NCBI GenBank assembly: GCA_020631355.1
Contig: JAHDHL010000001.1
Coordinates: 421,616 to 485,615, forward strand
Length of the DNA stretch: 64,000 nucleotides
Direction: 5' to 3'
Source: Saprospiraceae bacterium
GTDB lineage: Bacteria > Bacteroidota > Bacteroidia > Chitinophagales > Saprospiraceae
The position numbers and the translations under genes are program-made. The notes beneath the pieces were generated by a model. That model had not been told where the DNA came from. It was given only the letters and a program-made list of their open reading frames with translations, and searched no databases. Positions 25,004-34,131 of this stretch are shown here, one piece after another. How positions within the stretch are numbered: the first letter of the stretch is position 1; the number at the start of each line of letters is the position of its first letter.

Positions 25004-25846
25004 ATGGAAGCATTTATTGATTATTTTTCGGATATGCCCTCGCTGCATAGGTCCATACTCTTAGTTGGAGGACTAACATTCTTTTTCCTTTTCGAACAGG
25101 CTGTGCCGTTGTTCGCCATTACCTACGACAGGACCAAACATACGCTGACCAATGTATTTTTCACCTTGACTACGGTAGTCATCAATTTTGTCATGGCATT
25201 CATATTGCTCTGGTCTGCTGATTATGTCGTAGCGGAGAATTTCGGTATCATACAATGGTCAGGACTTAATTTTTGGGGCCAATTGATTGTTGGGCTCCTA
25301 CTCATGGATCTCATAGGGGCCTGGCTGGTTCACTTTGTGGAACATCAGGTCAAGTTCCTTTGGCAATTCCACGTCATCCACCATACAGACCAGCATGTAG
25401 ATACTACCACAGCCAATAGGCATCACCCGGGAGAAAGTGTGATCAGATTCATCTTTACCACTGCTGCTGTATTCATCGTTGGGGCACCAATATGGTTAAT
25501 CTTTGTTTATCAGACATTTTCTATCGTACTGACCCAATTCAATCATTCGAATGTAAAACTACCTGACTGGTTGGACAATGCCATCTGTTTGGTATTCTGT
25601 ACTCCTAACATGCATAGGGTGCACCACCATTATCGACAACCTTACAGTGATACGAATTACGGTAATATCTTCTCTTTTTGGGACAGGATATTCGGAACCT
25701 ATGTCAAGGTGGATAATTCTAAGTTGGTTTATGGTGTGGACACCTATATGGACAAGGAAGAAACAGAAAACATCTGGACCATGCTCAAGATTCCGTTTAC
25801 GGGATACCGATCGCATATTACCTATGAAAAAGAGGAAAAGTTATAA
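25004..25846 (+). CDS. Sterol desaturase/fatty acid hydroxylase family membrane protein
   Basis: 280 residues from the ATG at 25004; a TTG three codons earlier is less likely. Membrane helices lie at about residues 15-35, 45-70, 85-105 and 145-170. The diiron histidine clusters are present: H-F-V-E-H-Q near residue 109, H-V-I-H-H-T-D-Q-H near residues 122-130, and H-R-V-H-H-H-Y near residue 202. The family hydroxylates or desaturates lipids with O2 and ferredoxin-type electrons; the substrate cannot be told. Forty bases separate it from the DUF6695 gene, so they may be co-transcribed. Confidence 0.9.
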   Translation: MEAFIDYFSDMPSLHRSILLVGGLTFFFLFEQAVPLFAITYDRTKHTLTNVFFTLTTVVINFVMAFILLWSADYVVAENFGIIQWSGLNFWGQLIVGLLLMDLIGAWLVHFVEHQVKFLWQFHVIHHTDQHVDTTTANRHHPGESVIRFIFTTAAVFIVGAPIWLIFVYQTFSIVLTQFNHSNVKLPDWLDNAICLVFCTPNMHRVHHHYRQPYSDTNYGNIFSFWDRIFGTYVKVDNSKLVYGVDTYMDKEETENIWTMLKIPFTGYRSHITYEKEEKL

Positions 25847-25883
25847 TACTCCTAACTACTTACAAACAAAAATATAGAGATTG

Positions 25884-26954
25884 ATGGCACAAAAGGATGA
25901 TTGTATCTGCATGGTAATCGGATGGCCCGATACATGGTCAAAGGGGGCTGAGAAATTCTTTGGATGGTGTCATGATGTGGGCATCATCAAGGACAGATAT
26001 TTTAAGGTAGGGCATGCTTCGATGTGCCTGATTCAGAAAGATACCGGTAAGATCGAGTATTACGATTTCGGTAGGTATACCTGTGATCATGGCCAAGGCC
26101 GGGCCAGAGGTGCCAATACCGACCCTAATCTTGAAATTAAACTCAAGGCCGAGTTCGATACTGATGGAAAGATGACTAATATTCAAGAATTGGTCAACTA
26201 TCTTTTCACTGTTGTCAAGTACACACATGGTGAGGGCGTCATTTACTTTTCCATGTATGACAAGATGAACTACGCCAAGACCATGGAATTCGTGGATAAC
26301 ATCCAACAACAGGGTAGTGTGAGATATACCACATTCGCACCGAATTCCACAAACTGTTCCCGATTTGTCTGTGGTGCTATCATGGCAGGAACCTCTAGTA
26401 CATGGGACAGAATCAAACTATTCCTCACACCTACTCTCAGGGCCAGTCCGGTAGGTACAGCTGTGGATGTAGGGTATCAATCCAATGTCTATAAACAAGA
26501 CAATCTTGAAAGCCCATTGGAAAACTTCAAGATGAGTAGATTAGGCAACCTGAGTCTCATCTGGAATAATACCAAGGGTAACTTTGTAGGAGAAAAGGTT
26601 ATTCGACCCAATTTGATTAATGCTGCAAACAGACCACAGAATGTACCTGAATCAGCACAATGGCTAGGTGGATTGGGTGAAGGGAATTGGGTGGATGTCT
26701 TTGAGGAAAACATCAACGATGAAACTTTCATCAGGGCAATTTCATACTATCATGATGGCGAAGTCAACTATGATACCATCGTAGCAGACAAAAAAGGAGC
26801 ATTTCGCCCCAATGAGAAATTCGATGTCGTGTATGACTGTTCAAGATTATTCGTAACCGTTAAACAAAAAGGGCAGAAAATCCGTCTATATCTCGTTGAT
26901 GATTTTATCAATTTTCAAAAGAAAACCAATAAAACTGTTTCCACATGGAATTAA
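25884..26954 (+). CDS. DUF6695 family protein
   Basis: 356 residues from the ATG at 25884 (a TTG directly before it is also in frame). The N-terminus shows the family pattern G-W-P-D-T-W-S-K-G near residue 14, and a conserved N-C-S-R-F-V-C-G near residue 155. An Asn-Cys followed by Ser/Arg and Phe resembles the active-site Cys of permuted NlpC/P60-papain folds, and His48 of G-H-A-S near the N-terminus could be its partner; this is inference. No signal peptide. It overlaps panD by ten bases, so the two are co-translated. Confidence 0.6.
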   Translation: MAQKDDCICMVIGWPDTWSKGAEKFFGWCHDVGIIKDRYFKVGHASMCLIQKDTGKIEYYDFGRYTCDHGQGRARGANTDPNLEIKLKAEFDTDGKMTNIQELVNYLFTVVKYTHGEGVIYFSMYDKMNYAKTMEFVDNIQQQGSVRYTTFAPNSTNCSRFVCGAIMAGTSSTWDRIKLFLTPTLRASPVGTAVDVGYQSNVYKQDNLESPLENFKMSRLGNLSLIWNNTKGNFVGEKVIRPNLINAANRPQNVPESAQWLGGLGEGNWVDVFEENINDETFIRAISYYHDGEVNYDTIVADKKGAFRPNEKFDVVYDCSRLFVTVKQKGQKIRLYLVDDFINFQKKTNKTVSTWN

Positions 26955-27307
26955 CCGTACTCAAGGCCAAGATACATACCGTAAAGGTTACCGAAGCCAA
27001 TGTCAATTATAGAGGAAGTATTACCATTGATGAGGATCTAATGGACAAGGCCAACATCAAAACCTGGGAAATGGTCCATGTCAATAACGCCAACAAAGGT
27101 TCTAGAATCATCACGTATGCCATTCCTGGAGAAAGAGGAAGTGGAGCCATCTGCATGAATGGAGGGGCCGCATTACATGCTGACGAGGGAGACACGGTCC
27201 ATATTCTTGCTTTCTGCAATATTCCCGCAGCGGATATTGATAAGCATCAGCCAATTGTCATACAGACCAAGGGTAATAATGAATATGCGGGGCTAGGAAA
27301 CCATTGA
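26945..27307 (+). CDS. panD: Aspartate 1-decarboxylase
   Basis: 120 residues. PanD converts L-aspartate to beta-alanine for pantothenate and CoA synthesis. It is made as a proenzyme that cleaves between Gly24 and Ser25 (N-Y-R-G-S-I-T-I-D), generating the pyruvoyl group on Ser25; both residues sit at exactly the E. coli numbering. The active-site segment Y-A-I-P-G-E-R-G-S-G near residue 60 and N-G-G-A-A near residue 75 also fit. It is not next to panB or panC; it is the last gene of a DUF6695-panD pair and ends at a strong hairpin. Confidence 0.93.
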   Translation: MELTVLKAKIHTVKVTEANVNYRGSITIDEDLMDKANIKTWEMVHVNNANKGSRIITYAIPGERGSGAICMNGGAALHADEGDTVHILAFCNIPAADIDKHQPIVIQTKGNNEYAGLGNH

Positions 27308-27330
27308 TTTTTCAATCCCATATTATTAGC

Positions 27331-27362
27331 AAAAGGCCTGCTCTCATGAGAGCAGGCCTTTT
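27331..27362. terminator. Bidirectional hairpin between panD and envC
   Basis: A perfect palindromic stem aaaaggcctgctctc/gagagcaggcctttt with T-runs on both strands, between convergent genes. Confidence 0.85.
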
Positions 27363-27383
27363 GGTTTTTATCAGAAATACCCA

Positions 27384-28598
27384 TCAATTCCGCCTAATCC
27401 AATCCCTTGGATTCAGCCTGGCCTGATTCTTCCATACCTCAAAATGCAACTCCGTCTTTCCCGTTTGGCCATCTGTCCGTACCATACCGATTTCCTTATT
27501 CGGATTGACCTTATCTCCCTTTTTCACATAATGCTCCTCTAATTTGGAATATAATGTAAAATATGAGCCATGCTGAACTATAATCAGATAATCGTTCCCA
27601 GGAACAAACCGTACTGCAGCAACCTCCCCGGATGCAACAGGCTTAACTTTCGTAGCTTTTCGTGTCAAAATATCAATACCACTATTATCAATGATGATAT
27701 CCTTTAGCGTAGGATGATTCTGGCGACCAAAATAACTGGATATCACACCTTTTACCGGCCAGGGTAATTGTCCCTTGCTTCCTTTAAAACTTGTCGTATA
27801 ATTGGCCTTGTTAGATGTATCCTTGCTTTTATTTCCTGAGGTGGTTGCCGTTCTATTTTTCTGACGAATCCCTACAAAATCCTTTTCCAGGATATTCTCT
27901 ATCTCAACATTCAGGGATTCGTGTTCATTCTTCTTCTTTGAAATCTTGCGCTTGAGGGAACTTTCGTTGGATTTTAATTCTTTCAGAAGCCTGTTCTTTG
28001 TTCTCAATTCCTGCTCCAACTTAAGCAAATGATTCTTTTCGCTACCCAATAATCTTTCTTTTTCCCGCCGGCGTTCTTCCTGCAATTCCAATTTACGTTC
28101 CAATGATTTTTGGGTTTCAATGATTCTTGCAGCTTGTTTCCTCCGATACTTATCATACTGCTTGAGATATTGCCATCGTTTGAAAGCATCATTGAAACTC
28201 TGGGAAGAAAAAATAAAAAGCAAATCACTCTTCATCAACTTACGACGATAAGCCAATTGTAGCAAATGCTCATAATCCTTTTTCAACTTAACGATGTCCT
28301 CTCCTAATGCTTCAATGACCAGCGCCGTTCGTTCCAAAGACTTATCGTAAGTCTTTATTTCCTCCTTGATTGTAGCGATGAGTTCGTTCCGTTTTCCTAC
28401 CTGGTCCTTAATCGTCAGGTAACGTTCGTAGGTCAGTTCCTTACTTTTTGACGTTTCTTCGAGGAGTTCATTCGTAATTCGAATGTCCTTGAGCAGGGAT
28501 TTCCGCTTAACTTCAAGCTGCTTCCTTGTTTGGCCATGTAAGAATAATGGCAACAAGAAAAACAACAAAAGCCAACACAGCTTACTTTGCCCTTTCAT
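27384..28598 (-). CDS. EnvC-like murein hydrolase activator (degenerate M23/LytM)
   Basis: 404 residues: a signal peptide (residues 1-22), a long coiled coil (about 25-245, rich in K/E/R/L), then a LytM/M23 domain (about 280-400). The zinc-binding signature of active M23 enzymes (H-x3-D and H-x-H) is degraded: the first site reads D-N-S-G-I-D and the second E-L-H-F-E. It is therefore probably a non-catalytic activator of cell-wall amidases at the division site, like EnvC, rather than an endopeptidase. It overlaps the DUF4292 lipoprotein gene by 17 bases, a pairing common in Bacteroidota. Confidence 0.88.
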   Translation of the reverse strand: MKGQSKLCWLLLFFLLPLFLHGQTRKQLEVKRKSLLKDIRITNELLEETSKSKELTYERYLTIKDQVGKRNELIATIKEEIKTYDKSLERTALVIEALGEDIVKLKKDYEHLLQLAYRRKLMKSDLLFIFSSQSFNDAFKRWQYLKQYDKYRRKQAARIIETQKSLERKLELQEERRREKERLLGSEKNHLLKLEQELRTKNRLLKELKSNESSLKRKISKKKNEHESLNVEIENILEKDFVGIRQKNRTATTSGNKSKDTSNKANYTTSFKGSKGQLPWPVKGVISSYFGRQNHPTLKDIIIDNSGIDILTRKATKVKPVASGEVAAVRFVPGNDYLIIVQHGSYFTLYSKLEEHYVKKGDKVNPNKEIGMVRTDGQTGKTELHFEVWKNQARLNPRDWIRRN

Positions 28599-29373
28599 AA
28601 TTTTGTGGAATTGAGAATTTGGTGCTCACAGGTTCATCCAATTTGATTTTTGAGAATTGCAGCACAACTGACAAATCTCCTGTTTCATCGGATTGAACAT
28701 TCAGTTCACGAAGATACGAAAATACCCTATTGCCAGTCAAGGACTTGTAATCCCCATAATTACAACTGGCTGTCCTAGTCCCTTGTTCCTGGGATAGGTT
28801 CATGTGTTCTAGGGTATAGTTTTTTCCATTCACATGATATGTGGAATTCAATATCTCATCCGATTGATTCAATTGGTAATGATTGTCTTCAATACTCACA
28901 TTATATTTCCCATTCATTCTCATAACCACATTTCCTAGAATCAGGTCGTATAAATTCCGAAAATCCTCCAAATCATCACCACTACTCGCCAATCCAACCA
29001 TATCCCTAACATAACTAAAGGGCTCCGCTATATATGTCTTTTCTAATCTGTTAATCAGGAAAACCGAATCAGTTGTCACAAGTAATCGTCCGCCCTCGAT
29101 ACCCAATTTCTTTACCACGGCCCAAATGACACTGTCCTCCTTCATTCGGATATAGGCAGTCGCCTTGATGGTCTTATCATTCTGCGTGAACTTGATACTG
29201 GATTTACCACTAAACCAATCTGCATCCAAGTGGTATTTATCCAACTTATCGAAAATATATTTCGATGACTTCTTCTTCAGTTTGGTTCCCTCAGCTCCAT
29301 CCCTTTTGGACTTACAGCCCAACACAAGGAACATGGGGAGCAATAATAGAAGCATATATCTGGAAATCATCAT
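28582..29373 (-). CDS. DUF4292 outer-membrane lipoprotein
   Basis: 263 residues from the ATG at 29373; an upstream TTG-type extension would add 13 residues before the signal peptide and is rejected. The lipobox V-L-G-C lies near residue 20. The mature part is beta-rich (for example 'Y-I-R-M-K-E-D-S-V-I-W-A-V' and 'L-L-V-T-T-D-S-V-F-L-I-N-R'), as in the LolB/LppX-like fold suggested for DUF4292. The family is nearly always paired with an EnvC-like gene. A role in envelope assembly is inference. Confidence 0.85.
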   Translation of the reverse strand: MMISRYMLLLLLPMFLVLGCKSKRDGAEGTKLKKKSSKYIFDKLDKYHLDADWFSGKSSIKFTQNDKTIKATAYIRMKEDSVIWAVVKKLGIEGGRLLVTTDSVFLINRLEKTYIAEPFSYVRDMVGLASSGDDLEDFRNLYDLILGNVVMRMNGKYNVSIEDNHYQLNQSDEILNSTYHVNGKNYTLEHMNLSQEQGTRTASCNYGDYKSLTGNRVFSYLRELNVQSDETGDLSVVLQFSKIKLDEPVSTKFSIPQNYERAK

Positions 29374-29397
29374 ACTGACATATTTTTTCAATTGGTG

Positions 29398-29405
29398 CAA
29401 AATTA
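29398..29405 (-). promoter_or_regulatory. Probable -7 box for DUF4292-envC operon
   Basis: Minus-strand TAATTTTG, 24 bases upstream of the ATG at 29373; the same octamer occurs before three other genes in this window. Confidence 0.4.
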
Positions 29406-29574
29406 TATACATCGCAACAAAACATAACGTGTTTTATTTGTTAACAGATACATTTTGTTTAAATTGCATTTCTTTTCATAAAGATATCTTAATTAATTTT
29501 TCGTGAATTGCTTTGGAGGGTGTTTCCTTTAGAATATCTTGGGAAACGTGGCAATTGTAACACCAGAAATATTT

Positions 29575-30081
29575 ATGAGTCAACTACCTAAGCGCTACAT
29601 CTTCGTTGATTACGAAAGTCTGAAGAATATTAAATTCAGCAAACTGGAAAAAGTTTGCAATAAGGTCTTCATCTTCATTTCCAATAATGAGGAAAATATT
29701 CCTGCACATATCGTAATGCATGCCCAGAAGTTAGGTAAGAGAATCAAATGGATTTCTACGGATCCTAGTAATGGTTATGGTTTCATGATGCACATTGCTT
29801 TCCTGATGGGAGCCATTCATCAGAAAGCCAATAAATCCATAGAGTTTGCCATTCTTTCGGATGATTCCGAATACGACTCCATTGTTGATTTTATCAATAA
29901 TGCAGGAAGAAACTGCCTAAGGGTCAAAACCAAAAACGAAAAAAAAGATGAAATGTCAGATGATGAAATCCTGAAGGATATCCTAATAGAGGATTCATTC
30001 ATGGATGATGATTTTGATGATGAGGATGGCGAGAAAGATGGTAATATGCCTGAACCCATTCGTAAATTCAAATCCGCATAA
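29575..30081 (+). CDS. PIN-like domain protein
   Basis: 168 residues from the ATG at 29575; a TTG at 29539 would add 12 residues without homology to an expected N-terminus. The start Y-I-F-V-D-Y-E-S-L puts an acidic residue at the end of the first strand, as in PIN/NYN nuclease folds, and 'F-A-I-L-S-D-D-S-E-Y-D' near residue 100 supplies the second acidic cluster (S-D-D-x-x-x-D). The C-terminal 35 residues are very acidic. It may be an RNase, but neither target nor antitoxin partner is visible, so it is not a VapBC-type pair. Confidence 0.65.
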   Translation: MSQLPKRYIFVDYESLKNIKFSKLEKVCNKVFIFISNNEENIPAHIVMHAQKLGKRIKWISTDPSNGYGFMMHIAFLMGAIHQKANKSIEFAILSDDSEYDSIVDFINNAGRNCLRVKTKNEKKDEMSDDEILKDILIEDSFMDDDFDDEDGEKDGNMPEPIRKFKSA

Positions 30082-30249
30082 GTAGCTTCACATTCCTGAT
30101 TTGAATTGTATTTCGTGTGAATCACCTGCCATTACAGGTAATTCGCATCATTGAACCATTCAATTCCGTATCATTTTATAGATTCATACCACACCTTACT
30201 TCTTTTTGACAATTGGAATAGGAGACTTGTCTATTTTCGCTGATTCATT

Positions 30250-31266
30250 GTGGCAATCAAGATAGATATATCAACATTTTTCGAATTGGACCTTCCCATC
30301 ATTGATGTAAGGAGTCCAGGTGAATTTGACAAAGGTCATATTCCATCGGCCCATAATATGCCCTTATTCCTGAATGAAGAAAGGGCCGAAATCGGTACAC
30401 TATATAAAAAAGAGGGGCAGGAAACCGCTATTCTAAGGGGTTTGGATATCATCGGTCCTAAGATGTCATCCTTTGTAAGAAAGGCGCAGTCCATTTCCAA
30501 GGATAATAAGGTTATCATTCATTGTTGGAGGGGAGGTAAAAGAAGTGGTAGTGTTTCGTGGTTATTAAGCCTGATGGGAATGGAGGTATATACACTAGAG
30601 GGTGGATACAAGGCCTACAGAAAGTTCATCAGAAAGGACTTCAGTGAAAAACAATCACATTGCATTATCCTAACTGGCAGTACGGGAAGTGGTAAGACCC
30701 AAACACTGCATTATCTCAAGGAACGGGGAGAACAAATCATAGATTTGGAAGCCATTGCACATCATAAGGGGTCTGCTTTTGGGGATATTGGCGAGCAACA
30801 ACAACCCACACCAGAACAATTCGAAAACAACCTGTACGAAGCGTTTAGGCTACTCGATTTCAATCGGAGGATATGGTTGGAAAGCGAAAGTAGAATGATT
30901 GGCAACATACCATTACCCGATACTTTCTGGGAAATGATGAATCAATCAAAGATGATTCACCTACAAATATCCAGAACAGCCAGAATCCAATATCTGGTTA
31001 ATACCTATGGACAATATCCGAATGAAGCACTAGCACAATCCTTCCAAAAACTCAGGAAGAAATTAGCCCAGCATCTAAACGCAGCATTGGAAGCACTCGA
31101 TACCAATGATTTGGATACCGCTGCCAATATTGCCCTGAATTACTACGACAAATACTATCAAAAACACTTAGATAAGAATAAGGATAGAATTATCCGGACA
31201 ATCCACTCCGAAGACATGGATTTTAATCAAATTTGCGATGAACTTTTGAATGATTATACAGGTTAG
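30250..31266 (+). CDS. mnmH: tRNA 2-selenouridine synthase MnmH (SelU)
   Basis: 338 residues with a GTG start. MnmH replaces sulfur by selenium in 5-methylaminomethyl-2-thiouridine at tRNA position 34, through a geranylated intermediate. The N-terminal rhodanese domain has its active Cys92 in I-I-H-C-W-R-G-G; the C-terminal domain has a P-loop T-G-S-T-G-S-G-K-T near residue 140. selD follows after 23 bases and provides selenophosphate. No selenocysteine-insertion genes (selA, selB) are in the window. Confidence 0.93.
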   Translation: MAIKIDISTFFELDLPIIDVRSPGEFDKGHIPSAHNMPLFLNEERAEIGTLYKKEGQETAILRGLDIIGPKMSSFVRKAQSISKDNKVIIHCWRGGKRSGSVSWLLSLMGMEVYTLEGGYKAYRKFIRKDFSEKQSHCIILTGSTGSGKTQTLHYLKERGEQIIDLEAIAHHKGSAFGDIGEQQQPTPEQFENNLYEAFRLLDFNRRIWLESESRMIGNIPLPDTFWEMMNQSKMIHLQISRTARIQYLVNTYGQYPNEALAQSFQKLRKKLAQHLNAALEALDTNDLDTAANIALNYYDKYYQKHLDKNKDRIIRTIHSEDMDFNQICDELLNDYTG

Positions 31267-31289
31267 AATCCCATTATTAAATCACATGT

Positions 31290-32324
31290 ATGGATTATAA
31301 ACTCACTCAATACAGTCATGGTGCAGGATGTGGCTGTAAGATTGCACCCAAGGTATTGGATACCATTCTAAAACACCATCAAGAAAAAACCAACTTTCCC
31401 AACCTCATCGTAGGGAATGAGGAAAGGGATGATGCCGCAGTGGTTGATCTGGGAGATGGTACGGCTATTATCAGTACTACGGACTTTTTCATGCCCATCG
31501 TTGATGATGCAGAGGATTTTGGCAGAATTGCATCGGTAAATGCCATTAGTGACATCTATGCCATGGGAGGGACTCCGATCTTGGCTATTGCCATTCTGGG
31601 CTGGCCCATTAATCAAATCCCTGCAGAAGTCGCCAATAAAGTTATCGAAGGAGGTCGAAAAGCCTGTAAGGATGCAGGAATTCCTCTTGCAGGAGGACAT
31701 AGTATCGATAGTCCAGAACCCATATTCGGACTCGCTGTAACGGGTAGGGTCCCCATTGACCAATTAAAGAAAAATGGTGGTGCAAGCTTAGGGAGTAGTT
31801 TATTCCTAACCAAGCCTTTGGGGGTAGGTATCCTAACGACTGCACAGAAAAAAGGAAAACGAAAACTCGAACATGATCACATTGCCAAGAACAGTATGTG
31901 CGAATTGAATTCGATAGGACAGATACTCGGACAACTTCCTTATGTGCAAGCGATGACTGATGTTACTGGTTTTGGTCTCTTGGGTCATCTCAGTGAAATG
32001 TGCGAAGCATCCAACCTCACCGCACACATCCAATTCGATGATGTTCCTTTATTGGATAAGGATATCTTGGATTATTATTTGAATGAGCAATGCATTCCTG
32101 GCGGAACAAAAAGGAATTGGGCCAGCTATGGACATAAAATTGGAACCGTATCAGAGTATCATAAATCCATACTATGTGACCCGCAAACCAGTGGTGGCCT
32201 GCTTGTAGCCATTGAAAAGGGAAATGAGGATGCTTTCAAAGCCAAGATGCTTGAACACGGAATGGAACTCTCATCTTTCGGCTCATTTGTAGCAAAGGAA
32301 GATAAATGGGTAGAAGTACACTAA
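31290..32324 (+). CDS. selD: Selenide, water dikinase SelD
   Basis: 344 residues. SelD makes selenophosphate from selenide and ATP. The N-terminal [10 protein letters not shown] aligns with E. coli SelD; the residue that is Sec in some species is Cys here, so no selenocysteine decoding is needed. The '[18 protein letters not shown]' region near residue 135 and the [10 protein letters not shown] motif near residue 297 are intact. It forms an operon with mnmH upstream and a small ORF ten bases downstream. Confidence 0.95.
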   Translation: MDYKLTQYSHGAGCGCKIAPKVLDTILKHHQEKTNFPNLIVGNEERDDAAVVDLGDGTAIISTTDFFMPIVDDAEDFGRIASVNAISDIYAMGGTPILAIAILGWPINQIPAEVANKVIEGGRKACKDAGIPLAGGHSIDSPEPIFGLAVTGRVPIDQLKKNGGASLGSSLFLTKPLGVGILTTAQKKGKRKLEHDHIAKNSMCELNSIGQILGQLPYVQAMTDVTGFGLLGHLSEMCEASNLTAHIQFDDVPLLDKDILDYYLNEQCIPGGTKRNWASYGHKIGTVSEYHKSILCDPQTSGGLLVAIEKGNEDAFKAKMLEHGMELSSFGSFVAKEDKWVEVH

Positions 32325-32334
32325 TCAAATTCTT

Positions 32335-32565
32335 ATGGAATTCATTACTCCGGAAGGAACGGTATATTCAGGCAATAGCTTTGGTGATATTGTCCAACGC
32401 TTGAGACAGGATACCAAAAAAGAGGCTTCCACAAGAAAGGCATTCATGGAAATGATTTCCAAACAATGTTATCAACATAATGAGGCTGCCATCAGAACTG
32501 ACTCTGAAGAACACTTTGTCCAAGATTTAGTGGATGCCGGATACTTGATTCCTGTCGAATCATAG
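32335..32565 (+). CDS. Small conserved-looking protein after selD (76 aa)
   Basis: A 76-residue soluble protein with no hydrophobic helix or known motif: 'F-I-T-P-E-G-T-V-Y-S-G-N-S-F-G-D-I-V-Q-R-L-R' at the N-terminus suggests a beta-hairpin followed by a helix, with one Cys in K-Q-C-Y near residue 46. It starts ten bases after the selD stop and ends just before a strong terminator, so it is probably the third gene of the mnmH-selD operon. Function unknown. Confidence 0.6.
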   Translation: MEFITPEGTVYSGNSFGDIVQRLRQDTKKEASTRKAFMEMISKQCYQHNEAAIRTDSEEHFVQDLVDAGYLIPVES

Positions 32566-32586
32566 GAAAGATGGATATCATTGTAA

Positions 32587-32620
32587 TAAAAGGGGGATGA
32601 ATGAATTCATCCCCCTTTTA
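32587..32620. terminator. Bidirectional hairpin after selD operon
   Basis: A perfect 16-base-arm palindrome (taaaagggggatgaat with its complement) with flanking A/T runs between convergent genes. Confidence 0.85.
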
Positions 32621-32623
32621 TTC

Positions 32624-34027
32624 TTATAGACTTTTCAGATATTCAATCAGAACGTCTCTCTCCTCATCAGATAGTAAGTCTCCGAATGTATGACCTCCAT
32701 TTCCATAACTGAACTGTGTCACATCATATGTCTGATTATCAATCTTGGATGTTTCAGTAGTGTAATTCCAACCCACCCTATCCAAATTATAATCACTATC
32801 ATCAATCGTCCTTCTCCAATAAGTGGGCCGTTCGGAGCTATTGAGCAATGTTGTGAGGTCGGGTACAGAACCATTATGTAAATAAGGAGCTGTAGCCCAA
32901 ACCCCATCCAATGGAGGTGCCACATATCCATTCTGCGGTTCCAATCTTGCTGCAAATGGCGGCTGTGCAAACCAACTTTCATTATACCAATCCACATAAG
33001 CCACATATTCAAAATTACTTTGCGCAAGAATGGGATCAGTTCCTACTAAATCCAGATTGACCAGAAGATTGGGATAGGATTCATTTTCTCCATAAGTTCC
33101 ATGACATGATGCACAGTTTTCAGTGAAGATGGCTTTCCCTTGTGTCACCTTATCCACATCGAGATTACCTGGAAACTCCGGAGCCTCTATTGTATTGATA
33201 AAAGCCAATACATCCGCAAAGTGACCATCCACTTCCCTAGCAACAGTAGAATCCTGTAAGGTCAATAAACTGGAAGCCATCATGATTCTTGCAAAATCAC
33301 CTCGTCCAAACCCATTATAAAACATGGCATTCTTTTTCTTCAGCAGCCACCAAGCAGGAACATCTGTAATGACCACCTCGGATGGGATATCCAAACTCGG
33401 GTCATCATTCCAACTCAAATCATCCTGATTTCTATGGGCAGCCAATACCACAGCTAACTTATCCGCTGGATTCACACCTACAACTTCCGTCATCAGTTGT
33501 GGCCCCAAGGCCAACACAGCCCTTCTGAATGGCTCATATGCTTCCCATTCAGGAGAATCATTCCCATATAACAATCCCAGTACCCCATCTACCAATGGAA
33601 CAATGGCACTCTGGTCATTCGTGAAATCATACAGGGTCGAACCCAGTCCGACTACCAATTCCCCATTCAATTTCTGAGCATGACACTGAAGACAATTCGC
33701 TGCTACCACCCTTACTCCATTGGGTGCATCCACTGCCGTAAAATCGTGGGGTATATTCTCATTATCCCCTGTTCTACCAAGAAGATTCTCATCCGAACCC
33801 TGGCCAGCAAGATTGAATGCGCCAATAGGAATACCATTACCAACATAATCCCCATAAACCAAATAATCGTACCCTGAATCAGGGTCACCATTTCTTTGTT
33901 CCGAAGCAGGTATGGGCGTCGTACCTACCGGAGGGGCAGGCGGGTTTTCCGTTGATAGCTCATCCTTACAATTCGTAAAAAAAACAAGTAGAAGTAAAAG
34001 GGTTAGTGTCATTTTGGAATTTTTCAT
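32624..34027 (-). CDS. Di-heme c-type cytochrome lipoprotein (RoxA/MauG-like superfamily)
   Basis: 467 residues. A lipoprotein signal ends in F-F-T-N-C (Cys20). Two heme-binding motifs are present: C-L-Q-C-H near residue 112 and C-A-S-C-H near residue 305. The C-terminal segment P-Y-L-H-N-G-S-V-P-D-L near residue 380 is the pattern of MauG/cytochrome c peroxidase and rubber-oxygenase (RoxA)-like proteins. It would work in the periplasm or on the outer membrane with an oxidised carbon or peroxide substrate that the sequence does not reveal. Monocistronic. Confidence 0.8.
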   Translation of the reverse strand: MKNSKMTLTLLLLLVFFTNCKDELSTENPPAPPVGTTPIPASEQRNGDPDSGYDYLVYGDYVGNGIPIGAFNLAGQGSDENLLGRTGDNENIPHDFTAVDAPNGVRVVAANCLQCHAQKLNGELVVGLGSTLYDFTNDQSAIVPLVDGVLGLLYGNDSPEWEAYEPFRRAVLALGPQLMTEVVGVNPADKLAVVLAAHRNQDDLSWNDDPSLDIPSEVVITDVPAWWLLKKKNAMFYNGFGRGDFARIMMASSLLTLQDSTVAREVDGHFADVLAFINTIEAPEFPGNLDVDKVTQGKAIFTENCASCHGTYGENESYPNLLVNLDLVGTDPILAQSNFEYVAYVDWYNESWFAQPPFAARLEPQNGYVAPPLDGVWATAPYLHNGSVPDLTTLLNSSERPTYWRRTIDDSDYNLDRVGWNYTTETSKIDNQTYDVTQFSYGNGGHTFGDLLSDEERDVLIEYLKSL

Positions 34028-34119
34028 AAGTGACTGATAGTTATGTTTGTTTGCGAAACGTATCCATTTGATTTGTTCTTACAATTTATGAAAAATCTGA
34101 ATAAGATGATAAGAACGAG

Positions 34120-34127
34120 TACTTTTG
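34120..34127 (+). promoter_or_regulatory. Probable -7 box almost touching the EamA start
   Basis: TACTTTTG ends four bases before the ATG at 34132. If used, transcription would start at or about the start codon, giving a leaderless mRNA. Confidence 0.35.
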
Positions 34128-34131
34128 CGGA

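Noticed and set aside
29575-30081. PIN-like gene as toxin of a toxin-antitoxin pair
   Set aside because: No small antitoxin-like ORF overlaps or precedes it; the acidic tail and solitary position do not fit a VapBC locus.
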